Positions 1-7,062 of a stretch of DNA of 15,182 bases are shown here, in pieces. Position 1 is the first letter of the stretch; every line of letters begins with the position of its first letter. The notes under the pieces are model-generated. The model was not told the origin of the DNA. It did no database searches and saw only the letters and a program-made list of their open reading frames with translations. Origin of the DNA: Hungatella sp. UBA3147 (GTDB lineage Bacteria; Bacillota; Clostridia; Lachnospirales; Lachnospiraceae); NCBI GenBank assembly GCA_002365025.1, contig DEYX01000153.1, positions 1 to 15,182 on the forward strand, written 5' to 3'. Made by a program: the position numbers and the translations under genes.

Positions 1-266
1 GAACAACATACCGTACCCAGAACGGGGCCAAATAACAGACCGGCAAATATTGCAAATGTGACACCTGGAAGGGCCAGAAAGGCACAGCCTGCAATGGTGA
101 GCAGCATATAGATTGCAATGGCATAGGGTAGATTATCCTCTACCGCCTGCTTTAGAAAAGCCAGATTATTCATATTACTGATATAGGTAGACCACCCAAA
201 TACATGATTAAAGCAAAGAATCATAACGATGATTCCCGCAAATACCAACACTTTTTTATTATTCAT
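1..266 (-). CDS. TVP38/TMEM64 (DedA-like) membrane protein, 3' part cut by window edge
   Basis: The visible 88 N-terminal residues begin MNNKKVLVFAG. They contain a hydrophobic first segment (about residues 5-25) and a second hydrophobic stretch with the LALPGVTFAIFAGLLFGP signature typical of SNARE-associated/TVP38 proteins. The family comprises integral inner-membrane proteins implicated in lipid scrambling or transport; the specific substrate is unknown here. The ATG overlaps the end of the upstream gene by 8 bases (ATGAATAA), with an AAAAAGG purine tract just before it, so translation is probably coupled. It is the third gene of a rhodanese lipoprotein - membrane protein - TVP38 series. 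The C-terminal part lies outside the window. Family assignment rests on motif recognition of a fragment. Confidence 0.72.
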   Translation of the reverse strand, partial: MNNKKVLVFAGIIVMILCFNHVFGWSTYISNMNNLAFLKQAVEDNLPYAIAIYMLLTIAGCAFLALPGVTFAIFAGLLFGPVLGTVCC

Positions 267-690
267 CCTTTTTCTTTCTCCGCATCACATGTACCGCCCC
301 TGTTTTTATGATTTGCAGCAGCGCTGCCGCTCCGAACATCAGGCTGATAAAATAGTACGCTCTCATCATCTTTGTGGAGCCAAGATAAGTATAAGTTCCA
401 TAAAATGCTGTGAGCATAACCATAGCAGCATGCATTGCAATCTCCAGTCTCCCCTTTTGCCCGCGCCGGATAACCAAAACTGCCAAAAGCAGTAGTGTCA
501 ACGCTGTCAATACTGAAATAGAAGTGTATTTCAATGTTTCTATAGGAAACGAGCGCTCCCATCCTTGACTTTTATAGATCACATACCTTGCCATCCCCAT
601 TTTTTTCCGGGTAAAATAATGGATGATGAATGCACCCGCTAAAAATAGAATTTCTGCAAAGGTTATTATAAAATATCCAAACTTATTCAT
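259..690 (-). CDS. small multi-pass membrane protein, function unknown
   Basis: This is a 143-aa protein starting MNKFGYFIITFAE. I chose the ATG at 690 because an AGGA box lies about 9 bases upstream, whereas the in-frame ATG at 744 has no ribosome binding site. Four hydrophobic segments are visible: about residues 5-25, 55-75, 85-103 and 110-130. The C-terminus is strongly basic (MRRKKKDE), suggesting a cytoplasmic tail. It follows the rhodanese lipoprotein gene by 64 bases and overlaps the next gene by 8 bases, so the three are probably one transcript. I do not recognise the family; a role at the membrane with the neighbouring lipoprotein is inference only. Confidence 0.7.
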   Translation of the reverse strand: MNKFGYFIITFAEILFLAGAFIIHYFTRKKMGMARYVIYKSQGWERSFPIETLKYTSISVLTALTLLLLAVLVIRRGQKGRLEIAMHAAMVMLTAFYGTYTYLGSTKMMRAYYFISLMFGAAALLQIIKTGAVHVMRRKKKDE

Positions 691-754
691 TTTGCATTTT
701 CCTATGTTAAAATAAGCGCTGTCGCTTCCGCGTCCAGCGCTCATATACTTATTG

Positions 755-1834
755 TTATTTTGCTGCTTTGTCCCTGGAAAGATTTCCTACCGTGGTATAT
801 TCACATTTACCGCTTTCAGGATCTCCCACCTGCACCGGCAGGCTGTCATCCATCTGCCACTGATACCAGCCTCCGTCATAAAGCTCTGCGTTGGTATAGC
901 CGTTTTCGTAGCAGATCAGAAATGGGATTGTGGCTCTCCAGCCCGTTCCGCAGTAAAATGCCAGTTCATTGTCAAGAGAGGCTCCGGATTCTTTTAAATA
1001 TCCTTCCAGCACATCTATACCGACTGTCGTTCCATCTGCCTTATTATAAGAACCATCGTCCGTATCATGTCCCCAAATCGCGCCTTTGGGTTCTCCTGCC
1101 TTATCGATATATCCGTATCCGCTGGTTTCTCCAGAGAATTCCGCCTTGCTCCTGATACTCACCAACTTGAAATTGCTGTCACTTTCAAGCTTTTCTTTTA
1201 CATTATCAATGGAAATAACATATTCCGGATGGGCAGGAACTGTTGTTCCGAATCCCTTATCTGCTGCCTTTGGCTTATTGCTGCCTTTTTCCGTGCCGTA
1301 ACCGGCTTTTGTCCAGGCCTCAAACCCGCCATCTAAGCATTTTACATTTTCTACTCCTGCCCATAGCAGAGTGAATGCGACTCTGTCATCTGCAGAATTT
1401 ATTCCATCCGCTCCATAGCATATTACAGTCGTATCTTTTGTAATACCGTAATCAGCCATCAGCCTTTCTATTTCCTCCGGTGTGCGGATGTTCCAGTACT
1501 CTTCTGATTCTATATAATCCGTATTCATATGATAAGCACCCTTGATATGTCCTTCTGTATATGCAGGATTATCTGCTTCCTCTCCCCATGCACATTCCAG
1601 AATCACATAATCTGATGACTCTTCCTGATTCCCTTCAATTACGCTCTGCACCCAGTCCGGTGATACGTACACCTTTTTTTTATCCACCGGATCAGCGTTT
1701 ACATTAGTCTTTTCTTCCTTATCCGTCTTCTTTTCGCTTTCATCAGGTTTACTTTCAGTCTTTGCTGCACATCCTGCTGTCAGTGATACTGCTATGGAAA
1801 GACACAGCAATACACCCAGTACCCTTTTTTTCAT
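755..1834 (-). CDS. tandem-rhodanese sulfurtransferase lipoprotein
   Basis: The 359-aa product has an N-terminal signal (MKKRVLGVLLCLSIAVSL) ending in the lipobox LTAGC, with lipidated Cys22. A charged Lys/Glu linker runs to about residue 50. Two rhodanese domains follow, at about 54-180 and 203-335. The second has the typical active-site loop CGTGWR (Cys295). The first has Cys139 in CYGADG, a less usual loop. Rhodaneses move sulfane sulfur from thiosulfate or 3-mercaptopyruvate to thiol acceptors; a lipoprotein form would work outside the membrane. A GGGAGAAG ribosome binding site precedes the ATG. Tandem-domain length is normal for thiosulfate/3-mercaptopyruvate sulfurtransferases. It heads a likely three-gene unit with two membrane proteins. 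The acceptor is unknown. Confidence 0.88.
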   Translation of the reverse strand: MKKRVLGVLLCLSIAVSLTAGCAAKTESKPDESEKKTDKEEKTNVNADPVDKKKVYVSPDWVQSVIEGNQEESSDYVILECAWGEEADNPAYTEGHIKGAYHMNTDYIESEEYWNIRTPEEIERLMADYGITKDTTVICYGADGINSADDRVAFTLLWAGVENVKCLDGGFEAWTKAGYGTEKGSNKPKAADKGFGTTVPAHPEYVISIDNVKEKLESDSNFKLVSIRSKAEFSGETSGYGYIDKAGEPKGAIWGHDTDDGSYNKADGTTVGIDVLEGYLKESGASLDNELAFYCGTGWRATIPFLICYENGYTNAELYDGGWYQWQMDDSLPVQVGDPESGKCEYTTVGNLSRDKAAK

Positions 1835-1875
1835 AATACTTCTTCTCCCAATATGTATAATTTTTTGCTATATTA

Positions 1876-1905
1876 ATTATAAGTAGGTACTGCTTTTGAG
1901 TCCAA
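1876..1905 (-). promoter_or_regulatory. sigma-A promoter for the rhodanese operon
   Basis: On the minus strand TTGGAC (1905-1900) is followed by an 18-base spacer and TATAAT (1881-1876), about 42 bases before the rhodanese ATG. One mismatch in the -35 box; the -10 is perfect. Confidence 0.6.
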
Positions 1906-1986
1906 TTGATTTAATCGATAAGTAACCTGTCATTTATAGATTCTATCTATATATCTTTTTTTATCTGCAATGCCACGAATCAGAAT

Positions 1987-2015
1987 AAAAAAGACCATTG
2001 CAAATCACTTTGCAA
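1987..2015 (-). terminator. probable terminator after the BFD-like gene
   Basis: Minus strand shows TTGCAAA-GTGA-TTTGCAA (7-bp perfect stem), then four bases and TTTTTT. It lies 20 bases past the stop of the [2Fe-2S] gene. The stem is AT-rich and short, so strength is uncertain. Confidence 0.45.
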
Positions 2016-2035
2016 CAGCCTTTTCAATGCGAAAA

Positions 2036-2245
2036 TTATTTTTCTTCTTCCCAATCATCCAAAATCTGCCGGATTTTTTCTCCGCAACGTTTTCCTTTAC
2101 AACTGCCATTGCCAGTATTCGTCATACTCCATACTTTTTCAACGGTATCTGCACCTTCTGAAATTGCCTTTTTTATTGTTTGTTTAGAAACTCCTTTGCA
2201 GATACATACCTTCGTTAATTTATCAATAATTTCCTGATTGTCCAT
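2036..2245 (-). CDS. BFD-like [2Fe-2S]-binding protein
   Basis: This 69-aa protein has four cysteines in the BFD pattern: C14-x-C16 in VCICKGVSKQTI, and C49-x4-C54 in GSCKGKRC. Conserved features between them include the KAI..GADT..KV stretch. BFD-type domains bind a [2Fe-2S] cluster and act in electron transfer to bacterioferritin or as a domain of nitrite reductase and of NAD(P)H-linked enzymes. Standalone forms of about 60-70 aa are common in Clostridia and of unknown role. A GGAAGGA box precedes the ATG. It stands between the LysM/GH18 gene and the rhodanese operon on the same strand, with a terminator-like hairpin after it, so it is probably monocistronic. The partner is not evident here. 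Confidence 0.82.
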   Translation of the reverse strand: MDNQEIIDKLTKVCICKGVSKQTIKKAISEGADTVEKVWSMTNTGNGSCKGKRCGEKIRQILDDWEEEK

Positions 2246-2362
2246 TGTTTGCTTTTTCCTTCCTTCATCTGAATTTAAGCCATTTTGGTTAATCGTACTG
2301 AATTAGAATTTTACCATACCTCTGTTCATGTTATCAACAATATTGAAAAATCACATGATTGT

Positions 2363-3658
2363 TTAACTAATTCCTAAACGTCTTTCTATATAATATTGAT
2401 TATTAATAATAAGCCACATTTGGGCATCGAATCTCATAACTGTCCAAAGAGATAAACCCTGGAGGTTATATTCTCCTGCCAGTGCTGCCCGTGCATCAAA
2501 GCTTCTTGCATCTTTAAACCATATTACATGCATAATTTCACTACTGTCGATATAATAGAAATAAGGTGATTTTGCCGCTTCATTAAATTGTATTGGTATA
2601 TTATTTTCCGCTGCAATTAGTACTGCATTTTCATTGGTTATTACAGTGGCTTCTGTGGCACCGGGAATATAGGGGAGTGTCCAATCATAACCAAGTGTGG
2701 TGATGCCTAGAAAAATTAATTCAGATGGAATAATACTAACTGCATAATCTAACAAGCCTCTCAAAAAATCAACCGGAAAGATTGAGCTTGGATAGCTGTA
2801 AGACCTTGCCCAGTCATAAGATGAAAATATAATTCCATCCACATATTCAGCAAATTTTGAATAATCTAATTTTTCAAAACTGGTATATGGGATTTCACTA
2901 TTCGTAACCGGTGTTGTGGTGATCACGATCCTGAAACCTTCTGAATGAAATATCGCTGAAGCTTTTTTCAAATATTCTGCAATATTATTTATATTGTCTA
3001 AGGTGATGTCTTCGACATATATGTTGATACCATAATAACCTTTTGATTTTACTATTTGAAGAGCATTATTAATAAGGCTATCCTGTATAGTAGGATTATT
3101 TAAAATTTCATAGTTCACTTCACGGCTGGCTATTCCCTCTCCAGAAATCGTGGAAACAAACAACATGGGCGCAACACCATATGATTTAGCCAGCTGGATA
3201 AGTTCCGTGTCGTCAGCAGTTGTGATAATCTCTCCTAAACTTGTAGCTCTATAATTGAAAATAGTCAAATACGTTAAAAAAGGAAGAGTTTTTATTAAAA
3301 CAGATTTATCTATATAGGAGAAGATATATCCACTGGTGGCAATTGTCTTTGATTTATCCGTTTGATATTTTATAACAATCATTTCACCGGAGTACAAATA
3401 TTCTCTATCGGAGAGATAGGGATTGTTTCTTAATAATTCCATTGTTGAAACACCGTGCTTCTCTGCAATACTTTCTAAAGTATCACCTTCCTGGACGGTA
3501 TAAACTGTTTCAGGTTGAACAATCACAATCGTTTGGCCTATTGCTAAATTGTTTGGGTTAATAATTCCGTTTTCCAATATTAATCTGTCAATAGGGATCT
3601 TGTAATACTCTGATATTGTAAAGATGGTTTCACCAGGTTGGACAACATGTATGATCAT
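2363..3658 (-). CDS. LysM-LysM-GH18 protein (SleL/YaaH-like spore cortex-associated)
   Basis: The 431-aa product has two LysM domains (about 3-48 and 52-97) and then a GH18-type barrel (about 108-425), the layout of SleL/YaaH. Those proteins are N-acetylglucosaminidases of spore cortex or coat proteins acting in germination. No signal peptide is seen, which is normal for spore-coat-routed members. I place the start at the ATG at 3658 (MIIHVVQPGETIF), because a GAGGATAG ribosome binding site lies just before it; the upstream TTG at 3670 falls within that site. Oddity: where family members have a G-x-N-I-D-F-E type catalytic motif, this protein has GINIYVED, keeping Glu216 but with Tyr214 at the Asp position. 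Activity may therefore be altered. TATAAT (3693-3688) lies upstream with no good -35, so another sigma factor is possible. Confidence 0.85.
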   Translation of the reverse strand: MIIHVVQPGETIFTISEYYKIPIDRLILENGIINPNNLAIGQTIVIVQPETVYTVQEGDTLESIAEKHGVSTMELLRNNPYLSDREYLYSGEMIVIKYQTDKSKTIATSGYIFSYIDKSVLIKTLPFLTYLTIFNYRATSLGEIITTADDTELIQLAKSYGVAPMLFVSTISGEGIASREVNYEILNNPTIQDSLINNALQIVKSKGYYGINIYVEDITLDNINNIAEYLKKASAIFHSEGFRIVITTTPVTNSEIPYTSFEKLDYSKFAEYVDGIIFSSYDWARSYSYPSSIFPVDFLRGLLDYAVSIIPSELIFLGITTLGYDWTLPYIPGATEATVITNENAVLIAAENNIPIQFNEAAKSPYFYYIDSSEIMHVIWFKDARSFDARAALAGEYNLQGLSLWTVMRFDAQMWLIINNQYYIERRLGIS

Positions 3659-3822
3659 AGCTATCCTCAAATGATCTTATTAATTCTATTATATGCCAAC
3701 CCTATCTGTTCATAACAATATGTTACAAACAATTACATGATTTTTTGATAATCATATTTAATAGCGGGACTAGTAAGTCCTTGTCCAGGTTTACACTTTC
3801 AAAAGAGCAATTCGAAAGGATT

Positions 3823-3859
3823 AAAAGCTATCCCCTATTTGCGTTAAGGGATAGCTTTT
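3823..3859. terminator. 12-bp inverted repeat, probable bidirectional terminator
   Basis: AAAAGCTATCCC (3823-3834) and GGGATAGCTTTT (3848-3859) are exact complements around 13 bases. Each strand has a run of four T at the 3' side, so termination could act in both directions. Confidence 0.65.
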
Positions 3860-4075
3860 CCGTTTGGTTGTATGCACATGTCAATTAGTATTTTTAGCCT
3901 GATCTGCTGTATTTCATAATCTCTCAAATTCGGCATATACAATCTATCAGAGTTTATAGACGGATTTCAACAAGGAAATACCAGTCTCTGTTTTAAAGAT
4001 ATGTTCTGCATCATAGGTAAGCTAATTTTACAGCCCCGGTTATTATCTGACTTTATTTGAACCTATTAAATATTG
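3823..4075 (-). ncRNA. candidate small RNA or leader RNA of about 250 nt
   Basis: A perfect consensus promoter ends with its -10 at 4082, predicting a start near 4075. Transcription would run leftward to a 12-bp perfect hairpin at 3859-3823 followed by TTTTAATCC. The only open frames inside are very short. Internally the RNA can form a hairpin at 3987-3958: AGAC and GGUAUUUC pair with GAAAUCC and GUCU around a 6-nt loop, with single bulges. If the hairpin at 3823 does not terminate fully, the same RNA would be a 417-nt leader of the LysM/GH18 gene. I recognise no known RNA family. Inference from promoter, structure and terminator only. Confidence 0.45.
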
Positions 4076-4081
4076 ATTTTG

Positions 4082-4110
4082 ATTATAATTTAATGAAATC
4101 AATCTGTCAA
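4082..4110 (-). promoter_or_regulatory. perfect consensus sigma-A promoter at the 3' end of kptA
   Basis: Minus strand TTGACA (4110-4105), 17-base spacer, TATAAT (4087-4082). The -35 overlaps the last codons of kptA. No gene starts within 400 bases downstream, which points to an RNA product or a long leader. Confidence 0.6.
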
Positions 4111-4641
4111 TTTTAAATATTTACTTACTACATATTTTGTAAGCCATACTCCATTCGCTGACAAATAGAACTTAAATCCATCTCTATACATTACTCCACT
4201 ATCTACTTTTAGAATAACCGGCTTTCCATGTCGTCCACCTACTTTATTTGCCGTTTCAATATCTTTTGATAAATGAACGTATAACCTGCTCATCGGTTTT
4301 AATCCGTCGGTCATTATACTTGTCAAAAATCTATCTGCTGTTCCGTGATACAGTAATTCAGGTGGCTCTTGCTCTGACAATTCCACATCTACCGGAATAC
4401 TGTGGCCCTGGTTTGCTCGAATCAGCGTCTTATCTGCATTGAAGCTATAACGTTGCTTATTGTCTGTGACTACGATCTCTGCAAGCATTTTAATATCAAT
4501 TTTTCGCCCTGTGGATTTTATTCCTTCAAGCAGCTCTTCGACATTTGCCCACCCATGCTCGTCTAACTGAATACCGGCGGCTCCCGGGTCATGCCGTAAG
4601 ACAAGACTTATGTATTTACTCAATTTATCTTCTTTACCCAT
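4099..4641 (-). CDS. kptA: RNA 2'-phosphotransferase, Tpt1/KptA family
   Basis: The 180-aa length is typical for bacterial KptA. The family removes an internal RNA 2'-phosphate by transferring it to NAD+, through an ADP-ribosylated RNA intermediate, giving ADP-ribose 1'',2''-cyclic phosphate. The N-terminal signature LSKYISLVLRHDP places Arg16-His17 in the usual position. Further conserved points are Arg64 in KQRYSF, the IRANQGHSI block (72-82), LLYHGT (97-101) and SRLYVHLS with Arg119. An AAGGAG box precedes the ATG. It is downstream of the HD-domain gene by 43 bases with no terminator between, so both likely share the promoter at 5321-5349. In bacteria the natural substrate is unknown, as most lack 2'-phosphate-generating tRNA splicing. 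Confidence 0.93.
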   Translation of the reverse strand: MGKEDKLSKYISLVLRHDPGAAGIQLDEHGWANVEELLEGIKSTGRKIDIKMLAEIVVTDNKQRYSFNADKTLIRANQGHSIPVDVELSEQEPPELLYHGTADRFLTSIMTDGLKPMSRLYVHLSKDIETANKVGGRHGKPVILKVDSGVMYRDGFKFYLSANGVWLTKYVVSKYLKLTD

Positions 4642-4684
4642 ATTATTTTTCTCCTTACCCCGTTACCTCTTCCACACTCTTTGC

Positions 4685-5290
4685 TTATGACTTAATCTTA
4701 TTTTCCAAGTAATTTAAATAGTATTTTAAGGTATTTTCTCTAATAGAAATAAATTCATTAACTTTTTGCTCAGAATGAGCCAGTAAATCAGATAGCTGTA
4801 GTTCCAGTAAAGGCAGCACCAATTTTGTACCAATTTTTTGTGTGATATCATCAATACTTTCTTTCGTGGGAGATAAATTATAATCATGAAACCTAATTAA
4901 TAAACAAACATCCTGACGGACATTATCTTCAAATCCCAGTCTCTGCAAAATCAAATCCGCCAGTAATTCACTGACCCTCTCATGCCCCTTAAAGCTGTCA
5001 ACTCCATTGATTGTTCTCTTGGTATATGGTTTGCCGATATCATGAAACAAAGCAGCCAGTTTCAGAGTGATATCTTTCCTTACGCCGTTTACTACCTCAT
5101 AGGTATGGGCTAGCACTGGTACACGGTGTGCCGGCATATTTTGTTCACAATTTTTGCAAACAATTAATTCCGGAGATATTATAAAAAGTTCATCTTCTAA
5201 TAATTGTAATTCTTTATCACTCAATAATAAAGCTTCCAAGTATTCTCTCAGCATTTTATCAGTACTACCCAATCCATGTTGCTTATTCAT
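4685..5290 (-). CDS. HD-domain phosphohydrolase, related to the HD part of CCA-adding enzymes
   Basis: The 201-aa protein starts MNKQHGLGSTDK. I chose the ATG at 5290 since GGAAGGA lies 7 bases ahead; the upstream TTG would be inside that box. The metal-binding HD pattern is clear: H in VLAHTYEV, HD in KLAALFHDIGKPYTK (about 84-98), H in KGHERVSE, and a later D in LSDLLAH. KLAALFHDIGKP and FKGHE resemble the HD domain of bacterial tRNA nucleotidyltransferases, which has phosphatase and 2',3'-cyclic phosphodiesterase activity. No nucleotidyltransferase domain is present, so it is not a CCA-adding enzyme. Pairing with kptA suggests RNA-end or 2'-phosphate processing; this is inference. A Cys pair (CKNC, about 45-48) is also visible. 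Confidence 0.8.
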   Translation of the reverse strand: MNKQHGLGSTDKMLREYLEALLLSDKELQLLEDELFIISPELIVCKNCEQNMPAHRVPVLAHTYEVVNGVRKDITLKLAALFHDIGKPYTKRTINGVDSFKGHERVSELLADLILQRLGFEDNVRQDVCLLIRFHDYNLSPTKESIDDITQKIGTKLVLPLLELQLSDLLAHSEQKVNEFISIRENTLKYYLNYLENKIKS

Positions 5291-5320
5291 ATAGAATCCT
5301 TCCAAAGTTTTATCATCTCA

Positions 5321-5349
5321 ATTATATCATATTTCCGTTATCCGCTCAA
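5321..5349 (-). promoter_or_regulatory. sigma-A promoter for the HD-kptA unit
   Basis: Minus strand TTGAGC (5349-5344), 17-base spacer, TATAAT (5326-5321), about 30 bases before the HD gene ATG. Confidence 0.65.
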
Positions 5350-5449
5350 AGAAATAGTACTTTCATCTGTGAAATCTTAACTTACCTGATCTTGGGCAAA
5401 TGCCATATCTTGATAGTTGAAAGCTTAAACTATAATTTAAAACATTAAA

Positions 5450-5495
5450 ATAAGCCCTCTATCAATCATATTTCTATAATTAATAAAGGGCTTAT
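5450..5495 (-). terminator. 20-bp terminator hairpin, probably the original lysS terminator
   Basis: The outer stem ATAAGCCCT/AGGGCTTAT is perfect. On the minus strand 11 more pairs follow, three of them G-U, around an AGAAAT loop; the plus strand would have A-C mismatches there, so the minus strand is the functional RNA. T-rich sequence follows (TTTTAATGTTTT). It lies 37 bases past the displaced lysS stop codon. It now probably ends integrase transcription and shields the HD-kptA unit. Confidence 0.75.
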
Positions 5496-5531
5496 GCTTA
5501 AACCCGGTAAATACAAGGATTCTATGGTCTA

Positions 5532-5555
5532 TTATTTCTCCAATGACTTCATCGT
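5532..5555 (-). pseudogene. displaced 3' end of lysS
   Basis: Read on the minus strand, the sequence CCT ACG ATG AAG TCA TTG GAG AAA TAA encodes PTMKSLEK then stop. PTMKS is the normal C-terminal motif of class II lysyl-tRNA synthetase and matches the intact lysS end (PTMKSIN). At the DNA level CC-ACGATGAAG is shared with one mismatch in CCT/CCG. A strong terminator follows. The simplest reading is that this is the original lysS tail, separated from the gene by the integrated element. Confidence 0.75.
5547..5555. repeat. left attachment core
   Basis: CTTCATCGT, identical to the copy in the lysS coding end at 12797-12805. Bases on the right (AGGGACTAG) would be element DNA; bases on the left encode the original lysS tail. 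Confidence 0.7.
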
Positions 5556-5577
5556 AGGGACTAGTTTAATGCCGTTT

Positions 5578-5676
5578 TTATCATGTTTCATCTAATGATA
5601 TTGAGGTGTACAAATGCCCGAAATGTCAAGTTTTCTTCGTCTTTTCATTTTATCATGTTTCATCTAGTGAAATTGA
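5578..5676. repeat. 28-bp direct repeat pair inside the left element end
   Basis: Copies at 5578-5605 and 5649-5676 share TTTATCATGTTTCATCTA and ATTGA, with 26 of 28 positions equal and a 71-bp period. They lie between the core and the TGAGTTAAA repeats, so they may be additional integrase or excisionase binding sites. Confidence 0.6.
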
Positions 5677-5678
5677 AA

Positions 5679-5699
5679 TGAGTTAAATTTTGAGTTAAA
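5679..5699. promoter_or_regulatory. left arm-type integrase binding repeats
   Basis: TGAGTTAAA at 5679-5687 and again at 5691-5699, a 12-bp period close to one helical turn. The same pair in the same orientation occurs at the right end. Tn916-family integrases bind paired direct repeats inside both ends through their N-terminal domain. Confidence 0.6.
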
Positions 5700-5714
5700 T
5701 TCGTGCCTGTGGCT

Positions 5715-6986
5715 CTATGAAATTTTTATCTTTCCTTCAAGATTACTGAATGATTCTTTCTTCTTGCTCTCCGTAGCTTCAGCATAGATGTTCATAGTAG
5801 TTGAAATGTCACTGTGCCCCATGATTTCCTGAATCACCTTAATATTAGTTTCATTTTCACAAAACCGGGTACAAAATGTGTGTCTTAAGTTATGGACAGA
5901 AAAATGGCGAATAAGTGACGGCTTCCGGCCATCTTTTCCGGCCAGTTCCTTTTCCGCTTCATTGTAGGCTTCATAAATCCTTTGTATTGCCCTATTAATG
6001 GTTTGCGGGTTGTGAACGTAGCCATTACGGTTAGTGAAAATAAAACCGTTATATCCATCTATTTCCGCATTGCTGCCCCCGTCTGACATTTGCCGCTTTT
6101 TCTCCTGTAGCAATGCCATTTTCACTTTCTCAAGCATGGGGACCACCCGGCAACCAGCGGCAGTCTTTGGGGTAGTGATGTGCATTTCACAGTTTCCGCT
6201 GTCCTGCTGCCTGTATACCAAATTATGATTTATGCTGATTATCCGGTTTTCAAAATCGCAATCTTTCCACCGTAAGCCGATAATCTCACCCACACGGCAA
6301 CCAGTTCCAAGGAATACCGTAAACAGAGGCAACCAATGATTATAAATATTAGATTTTGCCATGAAGTCAACAAAGGCTTCCTGCTCTTGCTCTGTCAAGG
6401 CGTGGCGTTTTGGTTTCTCCCAGTTATGCCCTCTTTTAATTTCTACCATTACTCCGTCCGTTGGGTTGCTCCTGATATAGCCATCACGCACCGCCAGCGT
6501 AAAAACCGGGTGCAATATTGTGTTGATGATCTCCATGCTATTAGGCTTAAACCCTTTTTCTCGGATAAGTTGATTATAGAATGCCTTTATGTCTGAGTAC
6601 TTAATGGCAGAAATTTTCTTTTTTCCAACTTCCTGGGATACATAATTTTTATACATATACATGTAATTTGTCCGGGTGGATTGCTTCAACTCATACTTTC
6701 CAGCCATGTACAAGGCGAAAACTTCATTCAAAGTTGTTTTACAGCTTGAGGCGGTTTTTATGCCGTCCTCAATGTCCCGATTTACCTGTTTTATTTTCTC
6801 CCTCAAACTTACATCTTCCCGCTTGCCGGTTGGCGTTCTGTCTGTTTCTGTCAATCTCCAGCTATACATGGATTGTCTCCGGCCTTTATTGTCCGTGAAC
6901 TGGTAGCGGTAACGACCATCGGGCATTTGATTTTCTCCATCTTTCAGTATTCGCCCCTTGTTGTCTGTCCTCTTCATACTTGCCAT
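5715..6986 (-). CDS. int: Tn916-family tyrosine recombinase/integrase
   Basis: This 423-aa protein has three parts. An N-terminal arm-DNA-binding domain (about 8-75; NKGRILKDGENQ, DGRYRYQFTDNKG, YSWRLTETDRTP, SLREKI) strongly resembles Tn916 Int. A core-binding SAM-like domain covers about 85-175. The catalytic domain (about 195-405) shows all active-site residues: Arg231 (GCRVGE), Lys274 (TPKT), His365 and Arg368 (HNLRHTF), His391 (MGH) and Tyr401. It should catalyse integration and excision at the lysS core. AAGAAGGTGA precedes the ATG. The gene reads outward at the left end, and transcription should stop at the displaced lysS terminator. It is probably the last gene of a unit starting with the 109-aa ORF. 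Confidence 0.95.
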   Translation of the reverse strand: MASMKRTDNKGRILKDGENQMPDGRYRYQFTDNKGRRQSMYSWRLTETDRTPTGKREDVSLREKIKQVNRDIEDGIKTASSCKTTLNEVFALYMAGKYELKQSTRTNYMYMYKNYVSQEVGKKKISAIKYSDIKAFYNQLIREKGFKPNSMEIINTILHPVFTLAVRDGYIRSNPTDGVMVEIKRGHNWEKPKRHALTEQEQEAFVDFMAKSNIYNHWLPLFTVFLGTGCRVGEIIGLRWKDCDFENRIISINHNLVYRQQDSGNCEMHITTPKTAAGCRVVPMLEKVKMALLQEKKRQMSDGGSNAEIDGYNGFIFTNRNGYVHNPQTINRAIQRIYEAYNEAEKELAGKDGRKPSLIRHFSVHNLRHTFCTRFCENETNIKVIQEIMGHSDISTTMNIYAEATESKKKESFSNLEGKIKIS

Positions 6987-7062
6987 AAAATCACCTTCTT
7001 TCTACCTGTCAATGAATTTGCTACAGGACCCGCAAGGCCCCGTAGCATTTCCCTTTTTCCTT

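Larger units (their letters stand above)
3659..4098. other. 440-base intergenic stretch with signals for an unannotated transcript
   Basis: No convincing coding frame is present. It holds a perfect minus-strand sigma-A promoter at the kptA end (4082-4110), a bulged hairpin (3958-3987), a 12-bp inverted repeat (3823-3859), and a TATAAT box (3688-3693) for the LysM gene. See the ncRNA entry. Confidence 0.6.

Noticed and set aside
5578..5676. Possible CRISPR from the 28-bp repeats
   Set aside because: Only two copies, no further units, spacing 43 bases, no cas genes; position at the element end suits recombinase sites.
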